A DNA stretch of 64,000 nucleotides from JAHHUH01 sp045123075 (GCA_045123075.1 JBGVIJ010000027.1:1-64000); one strand, 5' to 3'; shown: positions 32,193 through 42,004, numbered from the stretch's first letter. The notes: generated from the sequence alone by a model not told the origin. Made by a program: numbers and translations.

Positions 32193-32639
32193 TTAGATTT
32201 GACCTAAATATTTCAAGATTGCTTGAGCGATAATGGCACTGCCAATATAAGTACCAATAAATACTACACAAGCAACTACTACGATACGCCAACCACTTTT
32301 AGCAAAATCATCTAAATCTTTACCAATTGCAACGCCTGCATAAGCAAGAAGCGGAGTGCACAAGGAAACGAAACCAACTTTTGCCACGTATGCGCTGATG
32401 ATTGCACTACCGGGAACAGCAGGATAAGTGAGAATGCAGCCCAAGGTTACAACATACGCAACAGAGGGAATGTTACCGGGCAAATATTTTGCCATCAAAA
32501 TACCTGCCAAAGCGATACCGGTCAAAATTAACAGACCGGGAATAGATTCTAAAATAGTAGCTTTAGTACCAAGAATGTTGGAAACCAAGCTCATAAAGCA
32601 AACTACTAACAGTACATATAAAGTGTCTTTAATGCTCAT
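32193..32639 (-). CDS. DUF340-like small membrane protein
   Basis: 148 aa with four or five hydrophobic segments (about 6-23, 34-50, 61-77, 86-103 and 120-142). It follows the DUF3100 gene, which ends at its start, and both lie downstream of an M20 amidohydrolase. This trio recurs in Bacillota and suggests a two-subunit uptake system for the peptidase substrate, but the substrate is unknown. ATG 32639 has AAGGAGG upstream. Confidence 0.7.
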   Translation of the reverse strand: MSIKDTLYVLLVVCFMSLVSNILGTKATILESIPGLLILTGIALAGILMAKYLPGNIPSVAYVVTLGCILTYPAVPGSAIISAYVAKVGFVSLCTPLLAYAGVAIGKDLDDFAKSGWRIVVVACVVFIGTYIGSAIIAQAILKYLGQI

Positions 32640-33433
32640 TATGCTTCCTCCTTCTTAGGTTCTTCGCCATATTTAATCTTGTAGCATTTTTTGTACAACC
32701 ATTCAGCCATAGGCAGTGCCAGCCAGATGGACATATACAAACCGTCCAAACCGGAAAGCATATTACTTGCCGCACCAAAAGCTGCCAATTGTTCTGCCAT
32801 TTCAGGGAACATTGCGCACAAGGAACCAACAGCTGCGGTCATCATACTTGCAGAGCCAACACCTGCTGCCATTGCCAAAGCGTAGGGATGGAAGGGCAAA
32901 GTGGAAGCTGCTACAGAAGCCATCAAACCAAAGAAGATGGTGCCAAAAACAGTACCTGCAATGTAAACGCCCATTACGCCACGACCTTCACTGCTGTCCA
33001 AGCCAAAACGTTCGCCAATAAGAGCAACGTTGGGTTCGCGAGCAACAGAGTGAGCAGCGCCAATAGCTTCACGTTTCAAACCAAGGAATACAGCAATGGG
33101 GATACCAATGAAGATAGTACCAAGGTTACCAAATTCTTGGAGTAACAGTGCCGGGGAAGCTGCAATAATTTTCGGCAAAGTAGGACCAACAAGAGTACCA
33201 TAACGAGCCATCAAAAGCATCAAGGTCAAGCCCAAAAGGGAGCTTGCATCAAGCATTTCCGCCTTGCCGGAAATCTTCAAGAATTTAGGTGTGGTCAAAA
33301 CACCAAGCAACAGTGCAAAAAGCATGGGCAACAGTACGATAGTACCAACGCCTACTTTAAAGGAATGCACGCCAATCATTTCAGCAATGATGATAAGGCC
33401 TAATACGATGGCATGTAATTTAAAATTTTTCAT
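32639..33433 (-). CDS. DUF3100 family membrane protein, putative transporter
   Basis: 264 aa with about eight membrane segments and Gly/Ala-rich turns (VGSASMMTAAVGS near 195-207). DUF3100 proteins usually sit beside M20 amidohydrolases, as here, and are presumed transporters. ATG 33433 is used since AGAGGTTAATTG gives proper spacing; the preceding TTG is too close. Ends one base into the start of the DUF340-like gene. Confidence 0.78.
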   Translation of the reverse strand: MKNFKLHAIVLGLIIIAEMIGVHSFKVGVGTIVLLPMLFALLLGVLTTPKFLKISGKAEMLDASSLLGLTLMLLMARYGTLVGPTLPKIIAASPALLLQEFGNLGTIFIGIPIAVFLGLKREAIGAAHSVAREPNVALIGERFGLDSSEGRGVMGVYIAGTVFGTIFFGLMASVAASTLPFHPYALAMAAGVGSASMMTAAVGSLCAMFPEMAEQLAAFGAASNMLSGLDGLYMSIWLALPMAEWLYKKCYKIKYGEEPKKEEA

Positions 33434-33459
33434 CAATTAACCTCTCCTTCCCAGATGTT

Positions 33460-34770
33460 TCAGTTGCTAAAATAGCTTTCAGCCTTCTTTATATATTCCT
33501 CTTTAGTGAGGATAGGCTCAAAATTATCAATGATTGCTTTTGCTTCCTGCGCATCGTCATAAAGCAAATCAATCAAAGTCATGGCAAAAGCTTTTGCCGG
33601 AAGCAGTACAGCCGCCTTAAAATCTACAGCTTTAAAATCTGCTGTATGCAAAAGACCATTAGTACCACCAATAAAGGGATGAATTACCGGAATGATGTTG
33701 GAAACATCACCCATATCAGTAGACGCGCTAAAGTGACCAGCGTCTTTAATGGCGATTCCAGGCCAAGCCAGCTTGGAGTTTTCCACGAAAAGTTCATTTA
33801 AGCGAGCGTTACAGCTTAAGGGCATCATACCGGGCAAAGTTTCAATGATAGTTTCTGCACCAATAGCATCGCCGCCAGCTTTAAGCGCCGCATCCACTTT
33901 TTTGTGAGTCTTTTCAATAGCCGCCATTGTTTTAGCACGCACATAAAGTTCCATGCGTACATCCGCAGGCACGGAATTTACAAAGTCCCCACCTTTGGTG
34001 ATAATGGGATGCACACGCACTACGTCATCTTCGCGGAAGGTTTCACGCAAAGCGTTAATACCCATTAAGCCGAGCATAGCTGCATTAAGAGCGTTGATAC
34101 CTTCGTCAGGAGCGTCTGCTGCGTGGGCAGTTTTGCCTACGTAACGAACGGTTTTACCTAAAAAGCCATTACTGCTTTCGCCAACAGAAACTGTCGGTTC
34201 AGGCATATTTTTATCAGCATGCATTTGCATTGCCATATCAATATCGTCAAAAGCACCTTCGTAAATAAGTTGTCCCTTACCGCTAAGGAAATGCAGCTTG
34301 CCTTGTTCGCGTAATTTTTTACGATAAGCAATTTCAATATATTCTTCCGCTGGTACGGCAAAGAACACTGCGTCGCCAGCCAATTGTTCCATAACACCAC
34401 TTTTCATAATGCCGCAAGCAGCACCAGCCATAGCAGCAATTTGCAAATTGTGCCCACAAGCGTGAGCAGCACCTGTCATAGGATCTGCCTTACAGCTGTC
34501 AGGACAGCCAACTGCATCCAGTTCACCAATCACTGCAGCAGTGGGGCCAGGCTTACAGCCTTTAGCACGAGCTTTTACACCGTTAAGGGCAAGACCTGTT
34601 TGCGGTTCCAATCCTAAATCACGGAAGAACTCCACAACCTTAGCAGAAGTTTTAACTTCTTTAAACCCCAACTCCGGTTCATCAGCAATGCTATTGGCAA
34701 GAGCTTCTATTTCAGCGGCGCTATCATCGATGGCAGCACACACCTTTGCTTTCAATAAATCTTTGTCCAC
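33460..34770 (-). CDS. M20 family amidohydrolase, AbgB-like
   Basis: 436 aa di-metal hydrolase. Metal-binding segments IGELDAVG (near 82), HACGHNLQ (about 108-115), the catalytic VPAEEYIE (about 140-147) and a late GGTNGLLHTADF (about 378) are in the right order. Among the M20 proteins it is closest in pattern to the p-aminobenzoyl-glutamate hydrolase subunit B group. The start is a GTG behind TAGGAGGTG. It heads an operon with the two membrane proteins, which may import its amide substrate. Confidence 0.88.
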   Translation of the reverse strand: MDKDLLKAKVCAAIDDSAAEIEALANSIADEPELGFKEVKTSAKVVEFFRDLGLEPQTGLALNGVKARAKGCKPGPTAAVIGELDAVGCPDSCKADPMTGAAHACGHNLQIAAMAGAACGIMKSGVMEQLAGDAVFFAVPAEEYIEIAYRKKLREQGKLHFLSGKGQLIYEGAFDDIDMAMQMHADKNMPEPTVSVGESSNGFLGKTVRYVGKTAHAADAPDEGINALNAAMLGLMGINALRETFREDDVVRVHPIITKGGDFVNSVPADVRMELYVRAKTMAAIEKTHKKVDAALKAGGDAIGAETIIETLPGMMPLSCNARLNELFVENSKLAWPGIAIKDAGHFSASTDMGDVSNIIPVIHPFIGGTNGLLHTADFKAVDFKAAVLLPAKAFAMTLIDLLYDDAQEAKAIIDNFEPILTKEEYIKKAESYFSN

Positions 34771-34833
34771 AATTACACCTCCTAGTCAAAAACCAATGTA
34801 ACAGTTTCATTTTAAAAATTTTTCTTTCCGTAA

Positions 34834-34862
34834 ATTATAGCATTCCCATCAATAAATTACAA
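34834..34862 (-). promoter_or_regulatory. Promoter of the M20-DUF3100 operon
   Basis: TTGTAA (34857-34862), 17 nt, consensus TATAAT (34834-34839) with TGC extension, about 60 nt before the GTG start. Confidence 0.75.
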
Positions 34863-34932
34863 ACTGCTCATATTTTTTTGCACGTCAAAGTTCCACCCTA
34901 AATTTGCTACAATATTTTTATTTTCACAATCA

Positions 34933-34960
34933 TTGTGCTGTGCTAAAATATAGTTATAAT
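34933..34960 (+). promoter_or_regulatory. Promoter of cysE
   Basis: TTGTGC (34933-34938), 16 nt, TATAAT (34955-34960), 22 nt before the ATG. The leader is too short for a T-box or S-box riboswitch. Confidence 0.7.
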
Positions 34961-34982
34961 TTTTAAAGAAAGGAGCCTGTTC

Positions 34983-35678
34983 ATGTTTGCTCAGATAAAA
35001 GAAGATTTGAATGCTATTATGCTGCGTGACCCTGCCGCAAAATCTAGGCTGGAGGCAGCCCTGTGTTATCCGGGTTTGCATGCCATTTGGCTCCACCGCA
35101 TTGCCCATCATTTTTATAAAAAAGGTTGGGTAGTATTTCCCCGTTTGGTTAACACTTTCTCCCGCTTTTTAACAGGCATCGATATTCATCCCGGTGCAAA
35201 GCTTGGCCCCGGTCTTTTCATTGACCACGGTATGGGTCTTGTTATTGGCGAAACTGCCGAACTTGGCAGCAACGTTACCTTGTACCAAGGCGTTACCCTT
35301 GGCGGTACCGGTAAAGAAACAGGTAAACGCCACCCTACCATCGGCAATAACGTAGTAGTTTCCAGTGGTGCAAAAATTTTAGGTTCTTTCAAAGTTGGCG
35401 ACAACTCCAAGATTGGTAGTGGTAGTGTTGTACTCCACGAAGTTCCGCCTAATTCCGTAGTAGTTGGTATTCCCGGTCGTGTTGTTGCCCTTGACGGTGT
35501 ACGCATTAAAGACAATGACCCTGAAAGTGCCATCGACCTTGACCACGATATACTGCCTGATCCGATTGCAGATTACGAAGAAAAACTGGCTAAGCACATG
35601 GAAGAAATTAACAAACGTTTGAAAGAACTGGAAAACTCCATTTACACAAATTGCTGTCAAGCTAAAGATAAAGACTGA
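34983..35678 (+). CDS. cysE: Serine O-acetyltransferase
   Basis: Makes O-acetylserine, the substrate of cysK at 5.4 kb. The helical N-terminus (EDLNAIMLRDPAAKSRLEAAL..YPGLHAIWLHRIAHHFY) is followed by the left-handed hexapeptide-repeat beta helix with catalytic Asp-His in LFIDHGMGLVIGETA (about 79-93) and VTLGGTGKETGKRHPTIGNN. 231 aa, the short Bacillota type. AAAGGAG upstream. It is 15 nt ahead of the GltD-like gene, so they share a transcript. Confidence 0.96.
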   Translation: MFAQIKEDLNAIMLRDPAAKSRLEAALCYPGLHAIWLHRIAHHFYKKGWVVFPRLVNTFSRFLTGIDIHPGAKLGPGLFIDHGMGLVIGETAELGSNVTLYQGVTLGGTGKETGKRHPTIGNNVVVSSGAKILGSFKVGDNSKIGSGSVVLHEVPPNSVVVGIPGRVVALDGVRIKDNDPESAIDLDHDILPDPIADYEEKLAKHMEEINKRLKELENSIYTNCCQAKDKD

Positions 35679-35693
35679 TAAGAGGTTAAAAAT

Positions 35694-37067
35694 ATGAGCA
35701 GAATTATGACCACAGCAGAAGCGATTAAAGAAGCTCGCCGCTGCTTAAACTGCACCAGACCTACCTGTCGTACAGGTTGCCCCATTGAAAACAATATCCC
35801 TGAATTCATCCGTGCTCTTGGCGAAGGCAATATTGGTTTAGCTTACGAAACTATTTCCGAGCGTAGCAATTTGCCTGCCATTTGCGGTAGAGTTTGCCCT
35901 CACGAACGCCAATGCGAAGCGCACTGCATTCTTAGCAAAAAACAATGCGGTATCGAAATTGGCAGCTTAGAAATGTTCATCGCAGATTTCGCTCATGAAA
36001 ACGAACTAAAACCCATCCCGCCCTCCAGCGGTATGCGTGGTAAAGTTGCTGTAATCGGCAGTGGCCCTGCAGGCTTAACTGTTGCCGGCGATTTGGCAAA
36101 GATGGATTTTGACGTTACTATTTTTGAAGCGCAAAGCGAACCCGGTGGCGTACTGCTTTTTGGTATTCCGGACTTCCGCCTGCCTAAAGATGTTGTTCGC
36201 CGCGAAATCAAAGAACTCCTAAGCCTTGGCGTAAAAATTAAAACCCAAGTGCTAGCAGGCGTTGACTTTACTGTTGACGATTTGTTTGCAGAAGGTTTTG
36301 ATGCCATCTTCATGGGCACAGGTACTTCCCTGCCCCGTACTTTGGACATCCCCGGCAAAGAACTTTCCGGTATTTTGACTGCAACTTACTTTCTGCGCAC
36401 TGTAGTTTTGGCGGATGAAGGCAAGCTTGACGAAAGCGAAACCATTCTCCACACCGGTGATAATGTAGTAATTGTCGGTGCAGGCAATGTAGCAATGGAC
36501 GCGGCCCGCACTGCCGTAAGACGTGGCGCGAAAAATGTTACCGTTGTTTACCACAAATCCGAAGCAGAAGTTTCTGCTTTCCAAAACGAATACAACGCAG
36601 CTGTTCAAGAAGGTATTCAATTTAGCTTCTTGAAACAACCCATCGCATACTTTAACAAAAAACAAATGCGTGCTCTGAACAATATTCGCCGCCAAGGTGA
36701 AAAGGTTGACGAAACCAGAGTTGCAGGTCTGCTGCTGCAAAACATTACCAAAACTCCCGAAGGCGAATTCGTTTCCGAAGGCGGTCAAGAAGTTATGCCC
36801 TGCGATTGCGTAATCTTGGCAGTTGGTCAAAAACCGGCTGCCCGCATCGTAAGCACTACCAAAGGTATCCAAGTTGATAACCGCGGTTTTGTAATCACTC
36901 GCGAACGCCCCTATGGTATGACTACCCGCGCCGGCGTATTCAGCAGTGGTGATGTAGTGCATGGTCCCGCGACTGTAGTTCTCGCCATGAAAGAGTCCAA
37001 AAAAGTTGCAGCGGGTATCGCTCAATACATTGACGCTAAAAAATTAATCGAAGATTGCAGTTTCTAA
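35694..37067 (+). CDS. gltA: NAD(P)H-dependent oxidoreductase, glutamate synthase small-subunit-like
   Basis: 457 aa flavoprotein of the GltD family. The N-terminal Cys clusters CLNCTRPTCRTGCP (about 18-31) and CGRVCPHERQCEAHC (about 65-79) bind two [4Fe-4S] clusters. An FAD site GSGPAGL is near 121 and an NAD(P) site GAGNVAMDAART near 260. Such stand-alone subunits act as GltA in archaeal-type glutamate synthase or as NfnB-like transhydrogenase parts. No large GltB subunit is next to it. Its pairing with cysE hints at reductant supply to sulfur assimilation. Confidence 0.88.
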   Translation: MSRIMTTAEAIKEARRCLNCTRPTCRTGCPIENNIPEFIRALGEGNIGLAYETISERSNLPAICGRVCPHERQCEAHCILSKKQCGIEIGSLEMFIADFAHENELKPIPPSSGMRGKVAVIGSGPAGLTVAGDLAKMDFDVTIFEAQSEPGGVLLFGIPDFRLPKDVVRREIKELLSLGVKIKTQVLAGVDFTVDDLFAEGFDAIFMGTGTSLPRTLDIPGKELSGILTATYFLRTVVLADEGKLDESETILHTGDNVVIVGAGNVAMDAARTAVRRGAKNVTVVYHKSEAEVSAFQNEYNAAVQEGIQFSFLKQPIAYFNKKQMRALNNIRRQGEKVDETRVAGLLLQNITKTPEGEFVSEGGQEVMPCDCVILAVGQKPAARIVSTTKGIQVDNRGFVITRERPYGMTTRAGVFSSGDVVHGPATVVLAMKESKKVAAGIAQYIDAKKLIEDCSF

Positions 37068-37098
37068 CTCCCTCAAAGAAGGAGACTATATAAAAAGT

Positions 37099-37129
37099 AA
37101 AATCCCCGTTCATTACGAACGGGGATTTT
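37099..37129. terminator. Bidirectional terminator between the GltD-like gene and cstA
   Basis: 13-bp perfect stem AAAATCCCCGTTC / GAACGGGGATTTT, loop ATTAC, T-run on the + side. Confidence 0.93.
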
Positions 37130-37174
37130 TTATGTGCATTTTACATTATATATCTAAAGGTTAGATTTTGAGGA

Positions 37175-38770
37175 TTATTCATCTTTTTTCTTGAGAGCAG
37201 TGTAAGCTTCTTTCAAGAGCAACAAGGTAAGTACCAAAAGAACTAAGTCAAAGCTAAATACTACCATGTTAGTTTTGGGGTTCAAGAGCATTTGTACCAA
37301 TGCCACAATAGTAGTGGTCAGCATGAAGAACATGGGGTACATAATGAATTTTGCGCTCTTCTTGAGAGCACGGATAACCCAAACACCCAAAGCCATAAGA
37401 CCGATAGCAGCAACCAATTGGTTAGAAGCACCAAAAATGGGCCAAATAAGAGTCCAAGCAGGAGCGTTGCCAGCTTTGTAGAAAATAAGCGCCAAAGCAA
37501 AACCTACAGAAATACCTGTTGCCAAATATTTGTTAAGGCTCATACCGGTAAACTCTTGCAATTGGTAACGTGCCAAACGGGTAGCAGTATCAAGAGAAGT
37601 TAAGATAAAGGAGTTCAAAGCCAAAAGGCCGATAGCAGTACCCAAACGCGGGGAAATACCAATCAAGGAAGCAAATTGACCTAAGCCATGACCGTAAACA
37701 ACGGTAGGACCACCTTTAAGCATTTCGCCACTCATCATGATGGTACCCAATGCGATTACGCCAACAACGCCTTCCAGAAGCATTGCGCCATAACCTACGG
37801 GAACAGCATCAGTTTCGCGGGTCAATTGTTTGGAGGTAGTACCGGAAGCAACCAAGGAGTGGAAGCCGGAGATAGCACCGCAAGCAACGGTGATGAAGAG
37901 CAAGGGCCAGAGATAATCGCCATTTGCAGTTACAAAACCTTTGAATGCCGGTAATTTAACTTCGTAGTTTGCACCACCAAAAATCATACCAACGCCACCC
38001 AGGAATACGCTGAAGTACAGCATGTAGGATGCTAAGTAGTCACGAGGTTGGAGCAGTAACCAAACAGGAAGAATGGAAGCCGCGAAGATGTAACCAATGA
38101 GAAGTACACGCCAGAAAGCAACATCAGCTGCAAAAGTTGATTGTACCCAAGCACTGTCCATACCAAACACCAAGGAACCGAACAGAATCGGAAGCATAAC
38201 GATGGTGCTTACTTTCAAAGAAACGCCAAAACGGTAAATTGCTACACCAAATACCATTGCCATTACAATATACAAGGAAGCAGTAAAAGCAACAGCAGGA
38301 TCAGCAGCGAAGGTTTGTGCTGCCAATTCCAAGAATACAGCAACAACCAAGGTCAAGCTCAACCAAGTGAACGCCAAGAACAATTTTTGACCACGTTCAC
38401 CAATCCATTGACGAACTACTTCGCCGATGGACAAGCCTTTATGACGAATGGAAGCAACCAAGGCGCCCATATCATGAACGCCGCCAAAGAAGATACAACC
38501 AACGATAATCCAGCAGAAGGTAGGCAACCAGCCCAAGAGAGCTGCAGCTGCGATAGGACCAACTACAGGGCCTGCACCTGCAATGGAAGCAAAGTGGTGA
38601 CCCATAAGTACTGCGGGATGAGCGGGGCAGTAGTCAATATTATCTTGCAATTCTTTTGCAGGAGTAGTACGTTCAGGATCCAAACCGTAGTAACGGCTTT
38701 GGAATCCGCCATAGAATTTGTATGCCAAAGAGAAGCATACAATAGTGATTACGAATAAGGTTAATAACAC
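37175..38770 (-). CDS. cstA: Carbon starvation protein A, pyruvate/peptide transporter family
   Basis: 531 aa, about 15 membrane segments. Family signatures are NIDYCPAHPAVLMGHHFASIAGAGPVVGP split over 49-77 (key residues HPxxLxGHHFxSIAGAGPxxGP) and HDMGALVASIRHKG (about 99-112). CstA proteins import pyruvate or peptides in starvation. The GTG at 38770 is taken as start because AAGGAAGGG lies about 7 nt upstream; the earlier TTG falls in that site. It is last in a run of five same-strand genes. Confidence 0.93.
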   Translation of the reverse strand: MLLTLFVITIVCFSLAYKFYGGFQSRYYGLDPERTTPAKELQDNIDYCPAHPAVLMGHHFASIAGAGPVVGPIAAAALLGWLPTFCWIIVGCIFFGGVHDMGALVASIRHKGLSIGEVVRQWIGERGQKLFLAFTWLSLTLVVAVFLELAAQTFAADPAVAFTASLYIVMAMVFGVAIYRFGVSLKVSTIVMLPILFGSLVFGMDSAWVQSTFAADVAFWRVLLIGYIFAASILPVWLLLQPRDYLASYMLYFSVFLGGVGMIFGGANYEVKLPAFKGFVTANGDYLWPLLFITVACGAISGFHSLVASGTTSKQLTRETDAVPVGYGAMLLEGVVGVIALGTIMMSGEMLKGGPTVVYGHGLGQFASLIGISPRLGTAIGLLALNSFILTSLDTATRLARYQLQEFTGMSLNKYLATGISVGFALALIFYKAGNAPAWTLIWPIFGASNQLVAAIGLMALGVWVIRALKKSAKFIMYPMFFMLTTTIVALVQMLLNPKTNMVVFSFDLVLLVLTLLLLKEAYTALKKKDE

Positions 38771-38784
38771 ATTATTCCCTTCCT

Positions 38785-39183
38785 TCAAATATTTTCATTC
38801 TTATTGAGCAATGCACGTTGTTCAACAAGATAAATCAAATCCTCAAAACGTTTAACCTTTTCTCCTCCTTTATAATGTAAAATTTCAAGCCAACCTTTAA
38901 TGCCCCACCAGTAAGACTTAATCACCACATCAGAAAACTCACTATCCAGTAAAAGGAAGCGATGCTTCATTACATCTTCCTTAGATTGCCAGTTTTCTTT
39001 CAGCCAGTTTTCAGAAGTCCTACCACTGTGCTTTAAGATTATAAAATCATCTGCACTATAACGGCCAATTTCCCCCGCCAAGCAGTCTTTGACGAAATCA
39101 GTGTGGCGATGCCAACCTTCCATCCCACCGCCTTGCCACGGAACAAAGCCGTAATCTTGCAGTAAATTTTCCCACTTATTCAA
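38785..39183 (-). CDS. Hypothetical 132-residue protein
   Basis: Not recognised. Soluble, Trp- and Lys-rich, with GFVPWQGGGMEGWHRH near the N-terminus and a WWGIKGWLEILHYKGGEK segment near 90-107. The start is ambiguous: TTG 39183 has GGAGG 6 nt upstream, while a TTG at 39195 overlaps this site. It lies between the CHAD and cstA genes with gaps of 12-15 nt, so it is expressed with them. No functional clue. Confidence 0.6.
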   Translation of the reverse strand: MNKWENLLQDYGFVPWQGGGMEGWHRHTDFVKDCLAGEIGRYSADDFIILKHSGRTSENWLKENWQSKEDVMKHRFLLLDSEFSDVVIKSYWWGIKGWLEILHYKGGEKVKRFEDLIYLVEQRALLNKNENI

Positions 39184-39195
39184 AGTAGCCTCCAA

Positions 39196-40479
39196 TTATA
39201 AATGCTCTTCTCGCCACTCGCCAAGCAGAGCCGTAAAATTGTCCCACAGTCCCGGTAAACTTGCCAACGCAGCTTCTGCCTTAGCACGTTCCCAACCGCA
39301 GAACATTGCGCCTTCATATTGCAAGGCAGCATCTTCAGGATAATGCTGCATGATTTCGCCAATGAGCATATCGTTGACATAATCATCGTGCAGTAAACCA
39401 AGCATATCCTGTAAAGATTTAAGACTACGAAGCAAGCTATTAGGTAAGTAAATTTCAGGCACGCCTTGCAATCCGTAACGGAAGCGTTTAACCTTCAATC
39501 TAAGCTTATGCAGTTGCTCCATATCACTAAATTCAGGATATTTTTCCTTTAATGTCATCAGCTTATCACACCACAAACCAAGTCGCAAGCGGATAAATGC
39601 TTTTAAACGCAATTCCCTATAATTTTCGGGAATTATTGCGTTTTGCATTAAAAGAAGCATCTCTGCAAGCTGTAAAGTTACTCCATTAAGTTTGCTACTG
39701 CTTAAAATTTTCTTGGAAGCTTTCACGCGACATTCCTGCAAGATTTCTTCCAAACGAGACACTTCTTCAGTAGAATCTTCGCCTTTTTGAGCGTGTCTAA
39801 TCTTCATGCAAGTCAGAAGTGCCACGTCATACTCACGAGCAGCACCAAGAACAGTAGTCCAACGCTTTACAAGCTGTTTATATTGCTCAAAGGAAGCTGC
39901 AGGCAAAAGTTCTTTAAAGAAAGTTAAGCAGGAGCGCAAACGGCGCAACTTAACACGCAGTTGACGCACAAGATTACGCTCGTTAGTGCAGGTTAAGAGT
40001 TCGCCCCAGGCTTTGCTGGCAGCTAAAATATGCCAGGGCAGATGACAGTACAAAGCAGTATTTACTTCATCTTCATCATAAAACTCCATATCTTGAATAC
40101 TGGAACGACCACGTAACTGCTTAGCACGCAAGAGCAAATCAGCTTCTTCCAAGACAAATTTAATCTTACCGGCAAGAAGCCTTTGTAAAAGCTTGCGCAC
40201 TTCTTCCACAGCTTCACTTTCGTATTGAATCACAACTTCGTTTAAGGGTTGCAGGTTATCATTAATAACCATCACCCCGGTAATGCAAGTTACCTTATAG
40301 CCTACAGGATTCACCGGCACAAACTTTGTACGCTTATACTTTAGCAGATTGTCATCGGAAAGAAATTTTTCCTTTATTTTGTTTTTCACCGTTGATGGAG
40401 GCAAAAGCTTTTGCACCATCGTCAGCAATTGTCCTTTGTTTTTCAAGCAAAGTCCGTGCAAGCAAATTTTATGTTTCAT
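39196..40479 (-). CDS. CHAD domain protein
   Basis: 427 aa. From about residue 150 the protein is a helical CHAD domain with conserved basic and His residues (HVLAASK-like opening HILAASKAWGEL, then RQLRVKLRRLRSCLTFFKEL and HKLRLKVKRFRYGLQ). CHAD proteins bind polyphosphate and often accompany CYTH phosphatases. The N-terminal 140 residues (VIINDNLQPLNEVVIQYES..VRKLLQRLL) may be a degenerate CYTH-like half without the EXEXK motif. It may target polyphosphate granules. Confidence 0.8.
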   Translation of the reverse strand: MKHKICLHGLCLKNKGQLLTMVQKLLPPSTVKNKIKEKFLSDDNLLKYKRTKFVPVNPVGYKVTCITGVMVINDNLQPLNEVVIQYESEAVEEVRKLLQRLLAGKIKFVLEEADLLLRAKQLRGRSSIQDMEFYDEDEVNTALYCHLPWHILAASKAWGELLTCTNERNLVRQLRVKLRRLRSCLTFFKELLPAASFEQYKQLVKRWTTVLGAAREYDVALLTCMKIRHAQKGEDSTEEVSRLEEILQECRVKASKKILSSSKLNGVTLQLAEMLLLMQNAIIPENYRELRLKAFIRLRLGLWCDKLMTLKEKYPEFSDMEQLHKLRLKVKRFRYGLQGVPEIYLPNSLLRSLKSLQDMLGLLHDDYVNDMLIGEIMQHYPEDAALQYEGAMFCGWERAKAEAALASLPGLWDNFTALLGEWREEHL

Positions 40480-40495
40480 TAAGTCCTCTATGAAT

Positions 40496-41455
40496 TTAGC
40501 CTTTTACTTGGGCAGGCATGGGTTTGCCTTCCAAAGCAGCCAAGATATTATCAACAGTTAAGAGAGCCATTGCATCCCTAGTTTCAGTAGTAGCGGAAGC
40601 AATGTGGGGAGTAACGGTTACATTGGGCAAAGTCAAAAGCTTATGGTCGCCCGGCAAAGGTTCAGGATCAGTTACGTCCATTGCAGCGTGAGCAAGCTTG
40701 CCACTTACGAGAGCGTTATACATAGCTTCAGTATTAACAACCGCACCACGAGAAATATTAATCAAACGAGCGCCATCTTTCATTTTTGCAAAGGCAGCTT
40801 CGTCAAACAAGCCTTTAGTGGACGGATTCAAAGTTACTGCGATAACGATAAAATCTGCTTTAGCCAACAATTCATCAAAAGTAACGTAGGTTGCACCCAA
40901 AGCTTCATCATCAGCGCGACGATTACGATTATGATAAATAATATTCATTTTACTAGCTTGAGCACGTTTGGCAATAGCGCTACCAATATCGCCCATACCA
41001 ACTACGCCCAAGGTTTTATTTGCTAAATCAGTAGTCAAGCCAAAGGGTTTATTTTGTCCCCAAGCACCACTTTTTACGTGAGCACAAGCTTTTACAATTT
41101 GGCGAGCGCTGTCCAGAATCAAAGCATAAGTCAAATCTGCCACAGCATCTACCAGTACGCCAGGAGTGTTGCCAACAAGAACATTATGTGCGTTGCAGGC
41201 AGCAATGTCGATATTGTCGTAACCAACGGCAGCTTGACCAATTACTTTCAAATTAGGAGCTTTCGCCAAAAGTTCTTCATTTACTTTAATATTACCAGTG
41301 GAGAAGATTGCGTCTGCTTTTGCCAGCCATTCATCAAACTGTTCAGCAGGAACCTTGCCACCTTTTTGCCAACCAAGCAGGTTAACGGTTTCATTTAATT
41401 TTTCGTAAGCAACGTCACGCATTTTACCACTAGCGATTACTGTAAAGTTTTTCAT
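40496..41455 (-). CDS. D-isomer-specific 2-hydroxyacid dehydrogenase
   Basis: 319 aa NAD(P)-dependent reductase. The nucleotide-binding GVVGMGDIGSA is near 145-155, the catalytic Arg in NISRGAVVNTEA near 231, the Glu in MDVTDPEPLP near 258 and the His in VTPHIASAT near 279. Closest in pattern to glyoxylate/hydroxypyruvate or gluconate 2-dehydrogenases; the substrate is not fixed by sequence. ATG 41455 follows AAGGAGTG. Lies between the DUF456 and CHAD genes. Confidence 0.93.
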   Translation of the reverse strand: MKNFTVIASGKMRDVAYEKLNETVNLLGWQKGGKVPAEQFDEWLAKADAIFSTGNIKVNEELLAKAPNLKVIGQAAVGYDNIDIAACNAHNVLVGNTPGVLVDAVADLTYALILDSARQIVKACAHVKSGAWGQNKPFGLTTDLANKTLGVVGMGDIGSAIAKRAQASKMNIIYHNRNRRADDEALGATYVTFDELLAKADFIVIAVTLNPSTKGLFDEAAFAKMKDGARLINISRGAVVNTEAMYNALVSGKLAHAAMDVTDPEPLPGDHKLLTLPNVTVTPHIASATTETRDAMALLTVDNILAALEGKPMPAQVKG

Positions 41456-41467
41456 ATTTATCACTCC

Positions 41468-41974
41468 TTATACAAAGATTTGCTTTACTAAAAGAACAGC
41501 GAGCGCGATACCAGCGCACATTTTGCCAATCAACGCAAGAAATCTCATCTTAGCAGTTTCCATCGCCAAGCGCCACGCGTCTTCACGCATACCACTTCGC
41601 AAATATTCATAGGCAAAGGCCGCCAAGAAAGCACCTATCAAACCGCCAATAAAAGAACCTAAAATCGGCAAAATCCCCGTACCGATTAAAGTTCCAAAAA
41701 AGCCGCCAATGCCTATCATCAGCACGGCGAACCAAGAAACCTTATATCTTTTAATCCCAAACAGTGACACGCAAAATTCCCAGCATTCGCCTAATACGTA
41801 GATTAGTACCATGGCTGACAATAAACGCATGTCAAAATATTTAGCTTCATCATAAAAAGCAAACCCCAAGCTGGTCAACATCATCAAACTGTTACCAGGC
41901 AAATCAAAGATGGTTAGCAGTGGCCCAAGTACAACAATGATACCCGCTACCAGCCATTCCATAAATATAAGCAT
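41468..41974 (-). CDS. DUF456 family membrane protein
   Basis: 168 aa with four or five membrane segments and the Gly-rich DUF456 pattern (GIGGFFGTLIGTGILPILGSFIGGLIGAFLAAF over about 86-118, containing repeated GxxxG). Function of the family is unknown. AGGAGGTAG precedes the ATG. First gene of the run that ends in cstA. Confidence 0.85.
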   Translation of the reverse strand: MLIFMEWLVAGIIVVLGPLLTIFDLPGNSLMMLTSLGFAFYDEAKYFDMRLLSAMVLIYVLGECWEFCVSLFGIKRYKVSWFAVLMIGIGGFFGTLIGTGILPILGSFIGGLIGAFLAAFAYEYLRSGMREDAWRLAMETAKMRFLALIGKMCAGIALAVLLVKQIFV

Positions 41975-42004
41975 AAGCTACCTCCTAGGGTTTTTTATTA
42001 GAAT

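Noticed and set aside
34801..34982. T-box or S-box riboswitch before cysE
   Set aside because: The predicted promoter lies only 22 nt before the ATG, leaving no room for a riboswitch.
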